From NCBI RefSeq assembly GCF_001423265.1, contig NZ_LMND01000001.1, positions 555,694-619,693 of the forward strand: a DNA stretch of 64,000 nt, read 5' to 3'. This DNA comes from Methylobacterium sp. Leaf108. Lineage in GTDB: Bacteria; Pseudomonadota; Alphaproteobacteria; Rhizobiales; Beijerinckiaceae. Both the position numbers and the translations under genes were made by a program. Positions 54,945 to 63,821 of this stretch are shown here, piece by piece. The stretch's first letter is position 1. The number at the start of each line of letters is the position of its first letter. The notes beneath the pieces are model-generated. The model saw nothing but the letters and a program-made list of their open reading frames with translations. It ran no database searches and had not been told where the DNA came from.

Positions 54945-55982
54945 TCAGAGGTAGTTGACCAGGCTGAGCTGCCGTAGCTCGGAGGTCAGGGAATAGGAGA
55001 TCTGGACCTGGGTGGTGAGCTGGTCGATCCGCGTCTTGGCCTCGGCGGTGTCCACGCTCTCCATGTCGCGGATCTGCTTGGCCAGGAGGGTCTGCTGCGC
55101 CTCGAGCCGGCCGTTGGCGTCGGCGATCGCCGCCTGCGAGCGGCCGAGGTTGGCCTGCAGCGTCACGAGGCTGGCGCTGGCCGAGCCGAGCAGCCCGGCG
55201 ATCCGCCCGGCCATCACGTCCTGCACCTCCGCGGAGAAGTGCGACAGGTCGAGGTCGGAGGCGAGGACATGGGCCTTGGCCAGATCGCGGAACGCGGCGG
55301 CGTTGGCGCTCGTCGAGGTCTCCACGGTCTCGTTGCGGGAGATCCGGCTCTGGATGGTGCCGTCGGAGGCCGCCGACCAGTTCGCCCCCCAGGACGCATC
55401 GTCGAACAGGGCGTCGAAGGCGCCCCCGGGGGCGAGGAAGGCGGCCATCTGCGCGCCCGTGGCCGTGGCGAGGCCGGCGCTGCCGCGTGCACCGAACGTG
55501 CTCGTGAAGGCCAGATCGACCGCGGCCTTGGCGGTTCCGCCGTAGGCCTTCATCGGCGTCTCGAGGGTGTTGGTGCCCCCGAAGATCGACTGGCCGCCGG
55601 CGGTGGTGTTGAGGGCGGCGGTGAGGGAGGCCAGCCGCGAGGCGGCGGTGTCGGCGATCACCCTGGCGCGCTGGTCGGGCGGCGCGCCGGTGATGGCGGC
55701 GAGCGCCGTGTCGGTGTCGGCCTGGATCTGCTGCAGGATGGTCTGGGTCGAGCTGAGGCGCAGGCCGGTGATGTCGTTGCCGTCGCGCAGCGCCGTGAGC
55801 TCGGCCGAGGTCTGGCGCAGGCTCAGGGCGACGCCGGTGCGGCTGCCGAGCGTCAGGCCCATGTCGGCGTGCCGGCCGGTGACGAGCTCCTTGTTGGCGC
55901 TCGCGATCTCGGACTGCATGCGGGCGACCCCCGTGCGCGGGGTGTTCCAGAGGCTGGCGGTGGAGATGGCGTTGGTTCTCAT
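54945..55982 (-). CDS. flgL: Flagellar hook-filament junction protein FlgL
   Basis: The flagellin-like D0/D1 ends of this 345-residue protein are visible: N-terminal [22 protein letters not shown] and [15 protein letters not shown], and C-terminal heptads ending [18 protein letters not shown]. The central region (about 140-215) is the variable domain. It assembles as the second junction layer between FlgK and the filament. ATG 55982 is 5 bp after the flgK stop. It is exported through the flagellar type III system without a cleaved signal. Confidence 0.93.
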   Translation of the reverse strand: MRTNAISTASLWNTPRTGVARMQSEIASANKELVTGRHADMGLTLGSRTGVALSLRQTSAELTALRDGNDITGLRLSSTQTILQQIQADTDTALAAITGAPPDQRARVIADTAASRLASLTAALNTTAGGQSIFGGTNTLETPMKAYGGTAKAAVDLAFTSTFGARGSAGLATATGAQMAAFLAPGGAFDALFDDASWGANWSAASDGTIQSRISRNETVETSTSANAAAFRDLAKAHVLASDLDLSHFSAEVQDVMAGRIAGLLGSASASLVTLQANLGRSQAAIADANGRLEAQQTLLAKQIRDMESVDTAEAKTRIDQLTTQVQISYSLTSELRQLSLVNYL

Positions 55983-55987
55983 GGGGT

Positions 55988-57451
55988 CTATCGCACCACG
56001 TCCATCAGGGTCTTCAGGAGTTGGTCCACCACCGAGATCAGGCGGGCCGAGGCGGTGTAGGATTGTTCGAGCTGCAGGATGCGGGCGGTCTCGTCGTCGA
56101 CGTTGACGCCCACCGCGTTCGAATAGGCCTCGCCCGCCCGCGACAGCAGGGTCGACTGGTAGTCGGCTTCCGAGGTGGCGAGCTTGCGCTCGTTGGACAG
56201 CCAGCCCGCCGACGCCGCGGCGAAGGACTGCAGGGTGAGCACGCCGGTGATCTGGGTGCCGGGATCGAAGGCGCGGGCGGTGCCCAGCGCCGATGCGAGG
56301 TCGCGCAGGCGCCCGTCGAAGGCGGCCTCGGTCCCCGGGTTGGCGCGGAAGGCCGGCCCGTTCATGCCGCCGTCGCGCAGGGTGTCGAGGCTGCCGCCGG
56401 TCCTGGGGTCCACCGCCGCGTTGATGCGGATCGCGGCGGCGAGGCCCAGGGTGGCCGAGGCAGCCCCGCCCGGGACGAGGCCGCTGGTTCCGTCCGAGAA
56501 CAGGCCCGCGCGACGGACCGGGCCGGCGCCGAGGTCGCCGGTCTCCGCGAAGGCGTCGACCAACGCGCCGGCCATGGCGTCGAGCTGGCTCTCGTAGCGC
56601 ACCGCCACGGTGTCGCGCAGGGCCGCCAGGCCGGCGATGCGCCCGGACTGCACCGGCATCGGCGAGTTGGCGCCCGTCACCGGCACCCCGTCCGCCATGA
56701 CGCTGTTGCCCACGGTGCCGGCGGTGAATCCCACCGTCTCGGCGAAGGTGACGCGCCGGGCGGTGCGGTCGAACAGCGGCACGCCGCTGTCGGTGTAGAT
56801 CGCCATGTCGTCGCCCGGGCGCGACACCGTGGTGATGCCGATCTCCTCGGACAGGGCACCGAGGATGCGGTCGCGGTCGTCGAGGGCGTCGGTGACGTCG
56901 GCGCCGTTGGCGCTGCCGCGGGTCACCGCGCCGTTGGCCACGGCGAACTGGGAGAGCAGGTCGCTGATCCGCGTCACGGAGGCGCCGAGCGCCGTGTCGG
57001 CGTCGGCGCGCACCGTATGGACCGCATCCGCCGCGGCGTTGAGGCTGAGGGCGAGGTCGCGGGCGCTCTCCACCGCCTCGCGGGCGAGCTGGCCGTCGTC
57101 GGGCCGGTTGGCCGCGGCCTGGAGGGCGGCGTTGAGGCTGCCCAGGCGCGCGGCCGGGGAGGTCGGGTCGTCGGTGTCGCCCACCGTCCGGCTCAGGCTG
57201 TCGAGCCCGGCGCTCACCGCTCCGGCGGCGGCCGCATCGGAGGTGCTCAGGAGCTTCCTCGCGAACAGGGCGTCGTCGGTGGCCCGCTGGATCACCACGG
57301 CGGTGGTGCCGCCGCCGGTGACGAGGGTGGCGATCTTGCGCGAATAGTTCGGGTCGTCGGCCCCCGTGGTGTTGCGGGAGGCCGCCGCGATCTGGCTCGA
57401 GGTCGCGGAGAGCGAGGCGCGGGCGTTGTTGAGGGCGAGGGACAGGCCCAT
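55988..57451 (-). CDS. flgK: Flagellar hook-associated protein FlgK
   Basis: This 487-residue protein is the first junction layer between hook and filament. The N-terminal rod/hook motif is [35 protein letters not shown], in consecutive segments. The C-terminal coiled end has [37 protein letters not shown], which matches the family. The protein is somewhat short in the middle domains. It follows flgE after 95 bp and precedes flgL by 5 bp. Confidence 0.95.
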   Translation of the reverse strand: MGLSLALNNARASLSATSSQIAAASRNTTGADDPNYSRKIATLVTGGGTTAVVIQRATDDALFARKLLSTSDAAAAGAVSAGLDSLSRTVGDTDDPTSPAARLGSLNAALQAAANRPDDGQLAREAVESARDLALSLNAAADAVHTVRADADTALGASVTRISDLLSQFAVANGAVTRGSANGADVTDALDDRDRILGALSEEIGITTVSRPGDDMAIYTDSGVPLFDRTARRVTFAETVGFTAGTVGNSVMADGVPVTGANSPMPVQSGRIAGLAALRDTVAVRYESQLDAMAGALVDAFAETGDLGAGPVRRAGLFSDGTSGLVPGGAASATLGLAAAIRINAAVDPRTGGSLDTLRDGGMNGPAFRANPGTEAAFDGRLRDLASALGTARAFDPGTQITGVLTLQSFAAASAGWLSNERKLATSEADYQSTLLSRAGEAYSNAVGVNVDDETARILQLEQSYTASARLISVVDQLLKTLMDVVR

Positions 57452-57546
57452 CGTCGGTATCCTGGGGCACGGATGGTGCGGGACGCGCCGGCCGGCGCGT
57501 CCCGTGACGGTGCGAGGCGGGCGCCGCCTGGCGGGCGGCGATCCCG

Positions 57547-58779
57547 TCAGCGCTTGAGGTTCATCAGGGTGTCGAGCATCTCGTCGCCGGTCATGAAGAC
57601 CTTCGAGTTGGCGGTGTAGATCGTCTGCGATTCGATCATGCTGGTGAGTTCGGTGCTGACGTCGACGCTCGACTGCTCGAGGGCACCGGCCTGGATCGAT
57701 CCGAGGCCGCCGAGCTTGGCGAACCCGATCTGGAGGTTGCCGGACTCGTTGGTGGGCCGGAAGATGTTGCCGGCCCGCGGCTCGAGCTCGTCGGGGCTCG
57801 CCACGTTGGCCAGCGGAACCTTGAAGGCGGCGACCTTGCTGCCGTCCTCGTAGAGCGCGAAGACGGTGCCGTCGGCACCGAATTCCGAGCCCGTCACCGC
57901 GGACGGCGCCTGGCCGTCGGCCTGCCCCTTGACGTCGTAGGGGGAGCCGAGCTGGGTCACGGTGGACATGTCGAGGGTGAACGGCCCGCCGTTCGGGATC
58001 GTGAAGGAGGCCGCCGCCGGGCCGGCGATCCGGCCGTTGGCGCCGAAGGTCAGGGTCGTGGTGTCGAGCGGCGTGCCGGGGAAGCTCGCCGGGGCGGCGG
58101 CATCGTAGACGCTGGCCGACCAGGTGTTGGCCCCGGTCTTGGCGAGGTAGATGTCGAGGGTGACCTTGCGCCCGACGTTGTCGAAGGTCACGAGCGAGGT
58201 CTTCTTGGAGTAGTCGCTGCCGGCGGGCGTGGCCACCTGCGGCGGCGCGAGCACGGCCCCGTCGACGGGCAGGTTGCCCGAGAAGCTGCCCTCGGTGGTC
58301 GGGGTGGCCTTGGCGCTGAACGAGGTGAGGTTCACCGGCACCATCCCCTCGGTGCTGTTGAGCGCGGGGTTGGGCTCGCCGTTGGCCAGGCTGTAGCCCA
58401 TCAGGGTGAAGCCGGCGGAATTGACGAAGTTCTTGGTCTCGCCGTCCATCACGAAGTTGCCCGCGCGGGTCAGCGCGACCACCGCGTTGTCGTCCTGCAC
58501 CACGAAGAAGCCGTTGCCCTGGATGGCGAGGTCGCTCTTCGAGGTGGTGAAGGAGATCGGGCCTTCCTTGCTGATCTCGTTGCGGATCGTGGTCTGGACC
58601 GCGCCGGAGTTGTAGTTGGTCGCCGAGTTGCCCTCGATGAGCAGCGAGGAGAACTCGGCCGACGTGCGCTTGTAGCCCGTCGTGCTCGAGTTCTGGATGT
58701 TCTCGGCCACCGTGGAGATGCGGTTGGACTGGGCGTTCATGCCGGACACGCCGGTTCGCAGGACGGAGATCAGGCTCAT
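57547..58779 (-). CDS. flgE: Flagellar hook protein FlgE
   Basis: This 410-residue hook subunit has the N-terminal signature SLISVLRTGVSGMNAQSNRISTVAENIQNSSTTGYKR (consecutive segments), the FlgE/F/G motif LAIQGNGFFVVQDD (about 84) and the C-terminal VDVSTELTSMIESQTIYTANSKVFMTGDEMLDTLMNLKR. Length and order agree with rhizobial FlgE. It is transcribed leftward after fliI, with a 136-bp gap that has small repeats and no fliJ. Confidence 0.95.
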   Translation of the reverse strand: MSLISVLRTGVSGMNAQSNRISTVAENIQNSSTTGYKRTSAEFSSLLIEGNSATNYNSGAVQTTIRNEISKEGPISFTTSKSDLAIQGNGFFVVQDDNAVVALTRAGNFVMDGETKNFVNSAGFTLMGYSLANGEPNPALNSTEGMVPVNLTSFSAKATPTTEGSFSGNLPVDGAVLAPPQVATPAGSDYSKKTSLVTFDNVGRKVTLDIYLAKTGANTWSASVYDAAAPASFPGTPLDTTTLTFGANGRIAGPAAASFTIPNGGPFTLDMSTVTQLGSPYDVKGQADGQAPSAVTGSEFGADGTVFALYEDGSKVAAFKVPLANVASPDELEPRAGNIFRPTNESGNLQIGFAKLGGLGSIQAGALEQSSVDVSTELTSMIESQTIYTANSKVFMTGDEMLDTLMNLKR

Positions 58780-58836
58780 GGGGTTACCTCTTGAAATCGT
58801 TCGGCCGCTTGGCGGGCACTAGAGGGAGATTCGCTT

Positions 58837-58870
58837 GCGCGGGGCTTGGCGGGGCTTGGCGGGGACTGGC
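58837..58870. repeat. GGGGCTTGGC tandem repeat in the fliI-flgE gap
   Basis: A 10-bp unit of the type GGGGCTTGGC occurs two to three times in the 136-bp gap between fliI and flgE. The gap is too small for fliJ. The repeat is another example of the short tandem duplications scattered through the window. Confidence 0.5.
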
Positions 58871-58915
58871 CTTGGGCGTCTTGGAGACGGGGTTCGGGGC
58901 ATCGCGCGCGGTTCT

Positions 58916-60253
58916 TCAGCCGCGCAGCGACTGGGCGAGCTCGAGGAAGGCGTCCTCGCTCGGGGCCATGTGCGGCTCCTGGCGCAGGCCCTCGTAGATC
59001 CGGGGCACCAGCAGGATCGCCTGATCGAGCTCGGGGTCCTCCCCGGCGCGGTAGCCGCCCATCAGGCGCAGATCGCGGGTCTCCTCGAAGCGGGCCATCA
59101 TCGCCTTGAGCCGGCGCACGAGTTCGCGCTGCTCGGGCGTCCAGACCTCGCCGGCCAGGCGCGAGATCGAGCCGAGGAGATCGATCGCCGGATAGCGGCC
59201 CTGCTCGGCGATGCCCCGGTCGAGGACCACGTGCCCGTCGAGCGTGCCGCGGATGCTGTCGGCCACGGGATCGTTGTGGTCGTCCCCGTCCACGAGGACG
59301 GCGAAGATGCCGGTGATGCTCCCGCTCGCCCCGGGCCGGTCGAGGCCCGGCCCCGCCCGTTCGAGGAGGCGCGGCAGGTCCGAGAACACGCTCGGCGGAT
59401 AGCCGCGCGCCACCGCCGGCTCGCCGGCAGCCAGCGCCACGTCGCGGGCGGCATGGGCGTAGCGGGTCACCGAATCGACGATGAGCAGCACCGCCTCGCC
59501 CCGGTCGCGGAACGATTCGGCGATGGCCATGGCGACCTTGGGCGCCTGGCGGCGCATCATCGGGCTCTCGTCGCCGGTGGAGACCACGATGACGGCACGG
59601 TCGCGGCTGGCGGCCATGGCGCCGTCGAGGAACTCGCGGACCTCGCGGCCGCGCTCGCCCACCAGGGCGACCACGACGCTGTCGAACCCCTGCGCCCGCG
59701 CCAGCATCGCGAGCAGGGTCGACTTGCCGACGCCCGAGCCGGCGAAGACGCCGATGCGCTGGCCGAAGCACAGCGGCGTGAACAGGTCGAAGGCGCGCAC
59801 CCCGGTGCGCAGGGCGTCCCGCACCCGCGCCCGCTCCATCGCCGGGGGCGGCGAGGCGTCCACCGGCACCGCCACCGGGCCGGGGGCGAGCGCGCCGCCG
59901 CCGTCGACGGGGCGGCCCAGCGCGTCGATGACCCGGCCCTTCCAGCTCTGGTCGGGCCGCAGCACCGGGTCGCCGAGGCGGAAGGCGGGGGTGCCGATGC
60001 CGGCCTCGATGCGCGAGGCGAACGGCTTGAGCGTGACGCCGCCGGCATCCACCCGCACCACCTCGGCCACCTCCTCGCGGCCGCCGGCCGAAAAGCCCAT
60101 CCGGTCGCCGAGCCTGACGAAGGCGCCCACGCCCGCCACCCGAGCGGAGCTGGCGGTGACCTCCTGGATCGTGCCGCCGATGCGCACCAGCGGCAGGGCC
60201 TCGCGCCCGCTCTCCAGGGCCGCCCCGAGGCGGTCGATGGCATCGCCTTGCAT
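58916..60253 (-). CDS. fliI: Flagellum-specific ATPase FliI
   Basis: This 445-residue F1-beta-like ATPase energises and delivers substrates to the flagellar export gate. Walker A is GVFAGSGVGKSTLL (about 168-181), Walker B is VLLIVDSVTRYAHAARDVALA, and the catalytic Glu lies in ALVGERGREVREF. The FliI signature RGYPPSVFSDLPRLLERAG is present. The usual N-terminal extension is short. It starts 4 bp after the flgF stop. No fliH or fliJ gene flanks it. Confidence 0.96.
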   Translation of the reverse strand: MQGDAIDRLGAALESGREALPLVRIGGTIQEVTASSARVAGVGAFVRLGDRMGFSAGGREEVAEVVRVDAGGVTLKPFASRIEAGIGTPAFRLGDPVLRPDQSWKGRVIDALGRPVDGGGALAPGPVAVPVDASPPPAMERARVRDALRTGVRAFDLFTPLCFGQRIGVFAGSGVGKSTLLAMLARAQGFDSVVVALVGERGREVREFLDGAMAASRDRAVIVVSTGDESPMMRRQAPKVAMAIAESFRDRGEAVLLIVDSVTRYAHAARDVALAAGEPAVARGYPPSVFSDLPRLLERAGPGLDRPGASGSITGIFAVLVDGDDHNDPVADSIRGTLDGHVVLDRGIAEQGRYPAIDLLGSISRLAGEVWTPEQRELVRRLKAMMARFEETRDLRLMGGYRAGEDPELDQAILLVPRIYEGLRQEPHMAPSEDAFLELAQSLRG

Positions 60254-60257
60254 CGGC

Positions 60258-60995
60258 CTAACCCTGCGGGCTGAGGGAGCGGATCGCCCCCGCGAAGGAG
60301 TTCTCGGTCTCCGAGGTCAGCGTCGCCGCGCTCTCGAAGGCCCGCTGGATGGTGATGAGCTTGGTCATCTCCATGACCGGATTGACGTTGGCGCCCTCGA
60401 TATGGCCCTGGATCACGCCCATCCGGGTGAAGTCCTGGACCCGCTCGGCCGGCACGCTCGGCGACACCGCGTTGGCCTCGGCGCGGGTGAGCCTGGCCCT
60501 CGGGTCGATGGTGAACAGGCCGAGCGCGCCGACCTGATTGATGTTGGGACTCTCGCCCTGGTAGATGCTGCCGTCGCGGCCGATCTTGGGCGGGCCGGCC
60601 TGCGGATCGAGCAGCAGCGGGCCGCCGCCCGGATCGAGCACGGGCTGGCCGGACATGTTCAGCAGCTGGCCGTTGGCATCCATCTTCATGCGCCCGTCGC
60701 GGGTGTAGACGGGGCCCTTGGTGCCGCCGACGCTGAGCCAGGCGTCGCCCTGGATCGCCACGTCGAGGGGCGAGTCGGTCTTGCTGACCGGGCCGGCCCG
60801 GCGCGAGATGAAGGTGTCGCCGGCACTCGTGAAGGCGATGGGACCCTTGCTCGCCTGGGCGAGCAGGGCCTCGAAATGGGTGTCCTCCGCCCGGTAGCCG
60901 GCGGTGGAGAGGTTGGCCACGTTGTTGGCCACGGCGTTGAGGCGCTTTTCCAGGTTCACCTGGGCCGAGAGCGCGACGTAGAGTCCGTTCTGCAC
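60258..60995 (-). CDS. flgF: Flagellar basal-body rod protein FlgF
   Basis: This 245-residue proximal rod protein starts at GTG 60995 with QNGLYVALSAQVNLEKRLNAVANNVANLSTAGYR, the FlgF N-terminus. The mid motif is LDVAIQGDAWLSV and the C-terminus is IEGANVNPVMEMTKLITIQRAFESAATL. The gene begins 5 bp after the DUF1217 stop. It shares its frame with a longer open region upstream that belongs to the neighbouring gene's shadow, so the start was set by homology. Confidence 0.94.
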   Translation of the reverse strand: MQNGLYVALSAQVNLEKRLNAVANNVANLSTAGYRAEDTHFEALLAQASKGPIAFTSAGDTFISRRAGPVSKTDSPLDVAIQGDAWLSVGGTKGPVYTRDGRMKMDANGQLLNMSGQPVLDPGGGPLLLDPQAGPPKIGRDGSIYQGESPNINQVGALGLFTIDPRARLTRAEANAVSPSVPAERVQDFTRMGVIQGHIEGANVNPVMEMTKLITIQRAFESAATLTSETENSFAGAIRSLSPQG

Positions 60996-61000
60996 CGCGC

Positions 61001-62230
61001 TCAGCCCCGCGACCGGTTCTGGAGCGCGCTCAGGAGCAGGTCGGCATCGAGCCCCTGCGAGGCGCTGCTGCCGTCGAAGAGGGCCAGGATGGGATCGCCG
61101 GCGGTGTTGTTCTGCGCGTCCCAGATCGCGGTGAACGTTTGGATGAAGCGGTCGAGCTTGACCGGGTCCTTGAAGCTCGCGACGTCGACCTTCTCCTCGA
61201 TGATCGCCGCCTGGCGGGCGATGGCCTCGGCCGAGCCGCCGTCGGGCAGGCCGAGCACGGTCTTGACCACCTGCGAGAGGGCGTCGTCGCCCAGGATGCC
61301 GAAGCCGCTGCTCACGGTCGGCGCGATGCGCGAGAAATAGAGGGCGAGGCGCACGCCGGCGTCCTCGGCGCCCGCGTCGACCTCGAGGCTCTGGCGCAGG
61401 TAGGCGTCGGTGACGCTCTTGGCCTTGGCGTCGAGGGGCAGCGCGGTGCCGAAGCCGAGGTCGAAGGCGGTCCGGCCGGGGCCCGAGAGCGCCACGTTGG
61501 CCACCGCCACCGTCCGGTTGGCGCCGGCGGGGTAGCTGACGTAGGCCGCCCCCGAGAGATCGTTGGCGGACAGGCTGTTGTAGGCCGTGGTCTCGAAGAA
61601 CAGGTTGTTGCGCACGCCCAGGCCCGCCTTGACCTTGCCCTTCAGCCCGGCCTCGCCCGAGGCCTCGATCCGGGCGTTGATGGCCTCGACGATCTGCGCG
61701 CCCGAGACGGATGCCAGGTCGAGGCCCGGCCTGGCCAGGGTGTCCTTGTTGAGGACGATCGTGATCGAGCGGGTGGTCGACGCGTCGAGCTGGCTGGTGA
61801 GCGAGAAGCTGGCCTCCTTGCTGCCGGAGAAGTCGAACACGTCGGAGATGTCGAGGGCGCCGCTCAGCTGCGCCGGCGTGGTGGCGAGGCCGCTGGCCTT
61901 GGCGCCCTGCGCGAAGTCGAAGGCGCTGGCGAACGCCTTGTAGCGGCTGTCGTTGAGGCGGTTGGCGAAGCTGGTGGCGCTGGTCACGCCCTCGGTCACC
62001 ACCTTGCGCATCAACGCCTTGGCGTAGGTCATCTCCTCGAGCCCCATCGCCTTCATGGCGTAGGCATAGAGGCGCTGGTCGCCGAACAGGTCGTCGACGG
62101 ATTTCACCTTGCCGATGTTGGCCTCGAAGTAGGCGGTCTCGCGGGCGACGTCGGTGGTGGCGGCCTTGCGCGCCAGGGAGAGGTCGAGGTCCCGGGCGAT
62201 CAGGCGGTAGCTGAAGGAGGTGTTCAGCAT
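61001..62230 (-). CDS. DUF1217 flagellar-locus protein
   Basis: This 409-residue protein is found in flagellar operons of alphaproteobacteria. It contains repeated helical DUF1217 modules, for example FGDQRLYAYAMKAMGLEEMTYAKALMRKVVTEGV, FANRLNDSRYKAFASAFDFA and a third near the C-terminus (VVKTVLGLPDG and VDVASFKDPVKLDRFIQTFTAIW). It has no signal peptide. The motifs resemble flagellin/rod-like helical parts, so an exported axial or assembly role is possible, but no function is established. It is the second gene of the leftward operon. Confidence 0.9.
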   Translation of the reverse strand: MLNTSFSYRLIARDLDLSLARKAATTDVARETAYFEANIGKVKSVDDLFGDQRLYAYAMKAMGLEEMTYAKALMRKVVTEGVTSATSFANRLNDSRYKAFASAFDFAQGAKASGLATTPAQLSGALDISDVFDFSGSKEASFSLTSQLDASTTRSITIVLNKDTLARPGLDLASVSGAQIVEAINARIEASGEAGLKGKVKAGLGVRNNLFFETTAYNSLSANDLSGAAYVSYPAGANRTVAVANVALSGPGRTAFDLGFGTALPLDAKAKSVTDAYLRQSLEVDAGAEDAGVRLALYFSRIAPTVSSGFGILGDDALSQVVKTVLGLPDGGSAEAIARQAAIIEEKVDVASFKDPVKLDRFIQTFTAIWDAQNNTAGDPILALFDGSSASQGLDADLLLSALQNRSRG

Positions 62231-62348
62231 CGGACGGCCCCCGCGGACGCGGACGCGCCGGCGTCGGGGTGGTGGAGGGCCATGGTGCGATCCGGGTTGG
62301 CGGCAACGCCGACGGTATGATGGGGGAACGGCCGTGCCGGGGAAGGGC

Positions 62349-62921
62349 TCACAGCGGGGTCGGGCCGATGATGGTCTCGGAGGTCACCACCACCCAGCCC
62401 GCGCCGGTCTGGCGGATCGAGATCACGCGGCCGGCGCCGGGCAGGACGGCGCCCGGGACGATCTGCCGGAGGCCGCTGGGACCCTCCACCAGGGCGGTAC
62501 CGTCGCCGACGCGGCGCAGCACGTACGGGCGCCCGGACACGGCGGCCAGGGGCGTCGCGCCCGCCTCCGCAGCGGCCGGGACGGCGCGGTCGGGCAGCGA
62601 GCCGGTGGTGAGGGGGTCGAGGTCCACCGCCGCCGTGCGGACGGGCGAGACACTCTTCTTCCAGGCGAACCCGTTGGCGATCGGCGGCACGATCTCGCGG
62701 ACGTCGTAGCCGTTGGGGCTTCCGGCGATGGAGACGGCGGCCCATCCGCCGCAGACCGCGGCCAGGACGAGGCAGCCGCCGATGGCGGTGCGCTCCAGGG
62801 CCGCGTCGCGGGCCCGGCGCAGGATGGTGGCGCTGGCCGAGGGGCGGCGCACCGCGGCCTCCCTCGCCGTCGTGGCGAGGTGAGCGGCGGCGCCCTTGCG
62901 CAATCCTGGTGAGAAGGCCAT
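62349..62921 (-). CDS. Single-pass membrane protein at the head of the flagellar operon
   Basis: This 190-residue protein has a basic cytoplasmic N-terminus (about 1-45), a transmembrane helix (about 50-67; GGCLVLAAVCGGWAAVSIAG) and a periplasmic C-terminal domain with PYVLRRVGDGTALVEGP and a VVTSETIIGPT end. It is not a known flagellar protein to me. Related unnamed genes often head flagellar operons in Methylobacterium. ATG 62921 is preferred. ATG 62954 is the alternative. A CtrA-type site lies 53 bp upstream of the chosen start. Confidence 0.72.
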   Translation of the reverse strand: MAFSPGLRKGAAAHLATTAREAAVRRPSASATILRRARDAALERTAIGGCLVLAAVCGGWAAVSIAGSPNGYDVREIVPPIANGFAWKKSVSPVRTAAVDLDPLTTGSLPDRAVPAAAEAGATPLAAVSGRPYVLRRVGDGTALVEGPSGLRQIVPGAVLPGAGRVISIRQTGAGWVVVTSETIIGPTPL

Positions 62922-62973
62922 CGCGGTCGACGTCCCTGTGGTATTTCCGATCATATGATTAACGGTCTCATGG

Positions 62974-62988
62974 TTAATGGCCCGTTAA
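62974..62988. promoter_or_regulatory. CtrA-binding site (TTAA-N7-TTAA)
   Basis: TTAATGGCCCGTTAA has both TTAA half-sites at the exact 7-bp spacing of the CtrA consensus. It lies between the head of the leftward flagellar operon and the PilZ gene, close to both. CtrA controls flagellar classes in many alphaproteobacteria, so this is a likely activator site. Confidence 0.6.
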
Positions 62989-63168
62989 GAGGGTGCCCTG
63001 CGGCCCATCCGGCGTCGTGGCCCTGTGCGTGCCGGCCGGCCGGCGCCGGCGCGCCTGCCGCGGACCCTATCCCCTTGTCGCCGCATGATGTTTTCGCGCC
63101 GCGGGATTCCCCTTTCGCGCCGCCTGCTGTAAGGCGCGCCTCCTGGGGCGGGAACGGAAAGACGGGCG

Positions 63169-63471
63169 ATGACGGACGACCGTGACGGAGCGGGGCAGCA
63201 CAGGGCGCTCGTCCAGCGCGGGCCCCGGCGCCAGCGGGTGATGCAGCAGGCCCGCGTCCTGTTCGGGCGCGAGACCCTGGCCTTCTGCGTGGTGCGCGAC
63301 CTCTCGCGGGACGGCGCCAAGATCCGCCTCGTGCGGCCCGTCGCCCTGCCGGCGACGTTCGAGCTGATGATCGCCGCCCACGACCTGCGGGTCTTCGAGG
63401 TGGAGCTGCGCTGGCAGCGCGGCGAGTTCGCCGGCGTCGCCTTCCTGCGCCGCCTCGGCGCGGGGGCCTGA
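63169..63471 (+). CDS. PilZ-domain protein, likely c-di-GMP binding
   Basis: This 100-residue protein is essentially one PilZ domain. The RxxxR-type c-di-GMP motif lies in QRGPRRQRV (about 16-24) and the second motif DLSRDGAKI (about 44-52) matches (D/N)xSxxG. A beta barrel follows, ending EFAGVAFLRRLG. Lying between the flagellar operon and flagellin, it could brake motility when c-di-GMP rises, as YcgR-type proteins do. The diguanylate cyclase at 26651-27907 is one source of the messenger in this window. Confidence 0.87.
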   Translation: MTDDRDGAGQHRALVQRGPRRQRVMQQARVLFGRETLAFCVVRDLSRDGAKIRLVRPVALPATFELMIAAHDLRVFEVELRWQRGEFAGVAFLRRLGAGA

Positions 63472-63821
63472 CGCGATACCGCCCCCCGCCGCCCTGTGGA
63501 TGGACGCGGCCGTCGCGGCGCCCTTTCGGAGGCGATGTCGCCCGGCTTAACCCGTTGCTAACGCGGACACGCCAATGTGAACACATCGGCGGCCGGTCCT
63601 GTTGGCTATAGACAAGATCACGCCGGTGACTTCGCAGTGGATAGGTCGACGAGACCTAAGACATGATGTCGTTCCACTGGTCCGGTGAAAATCCGGGATG
63701 TCAAGCGCCCGCCCTCGACTGCGCCGACACCGTTCCGGTGTCGAACGGGACGGCTGCGCTCGTGTAGGCCCGAATTCCGCGCCCTTCCCGCAAATTTCAC
63801 GCTTCCGGAAAAACCCCCGCC
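63472..63821 (+). promoter_or_regulatory. Flagellin promoter and long 5' leader region
   Basis: There is no gene in this 350-bp gap. It carries TTAACCCGTTGCTAAC (63547-63562), a CtrA-like site with one mismatch in the second half-site, about 260 bp before the flagellin start. The long distance allows an extended 5' leader, consistent with FlbT acting on flagellin mRNA in relatives. An antisense frame at 63618-63800 is not convincing. Confidence 0.5.

Noticed and set aside
63618..63800. 60-codon leftward frame in the flagellin leader
   Set aside because: It has no ribosome site and no recognisable features. The region is better explained as flagellin promoter and leader.
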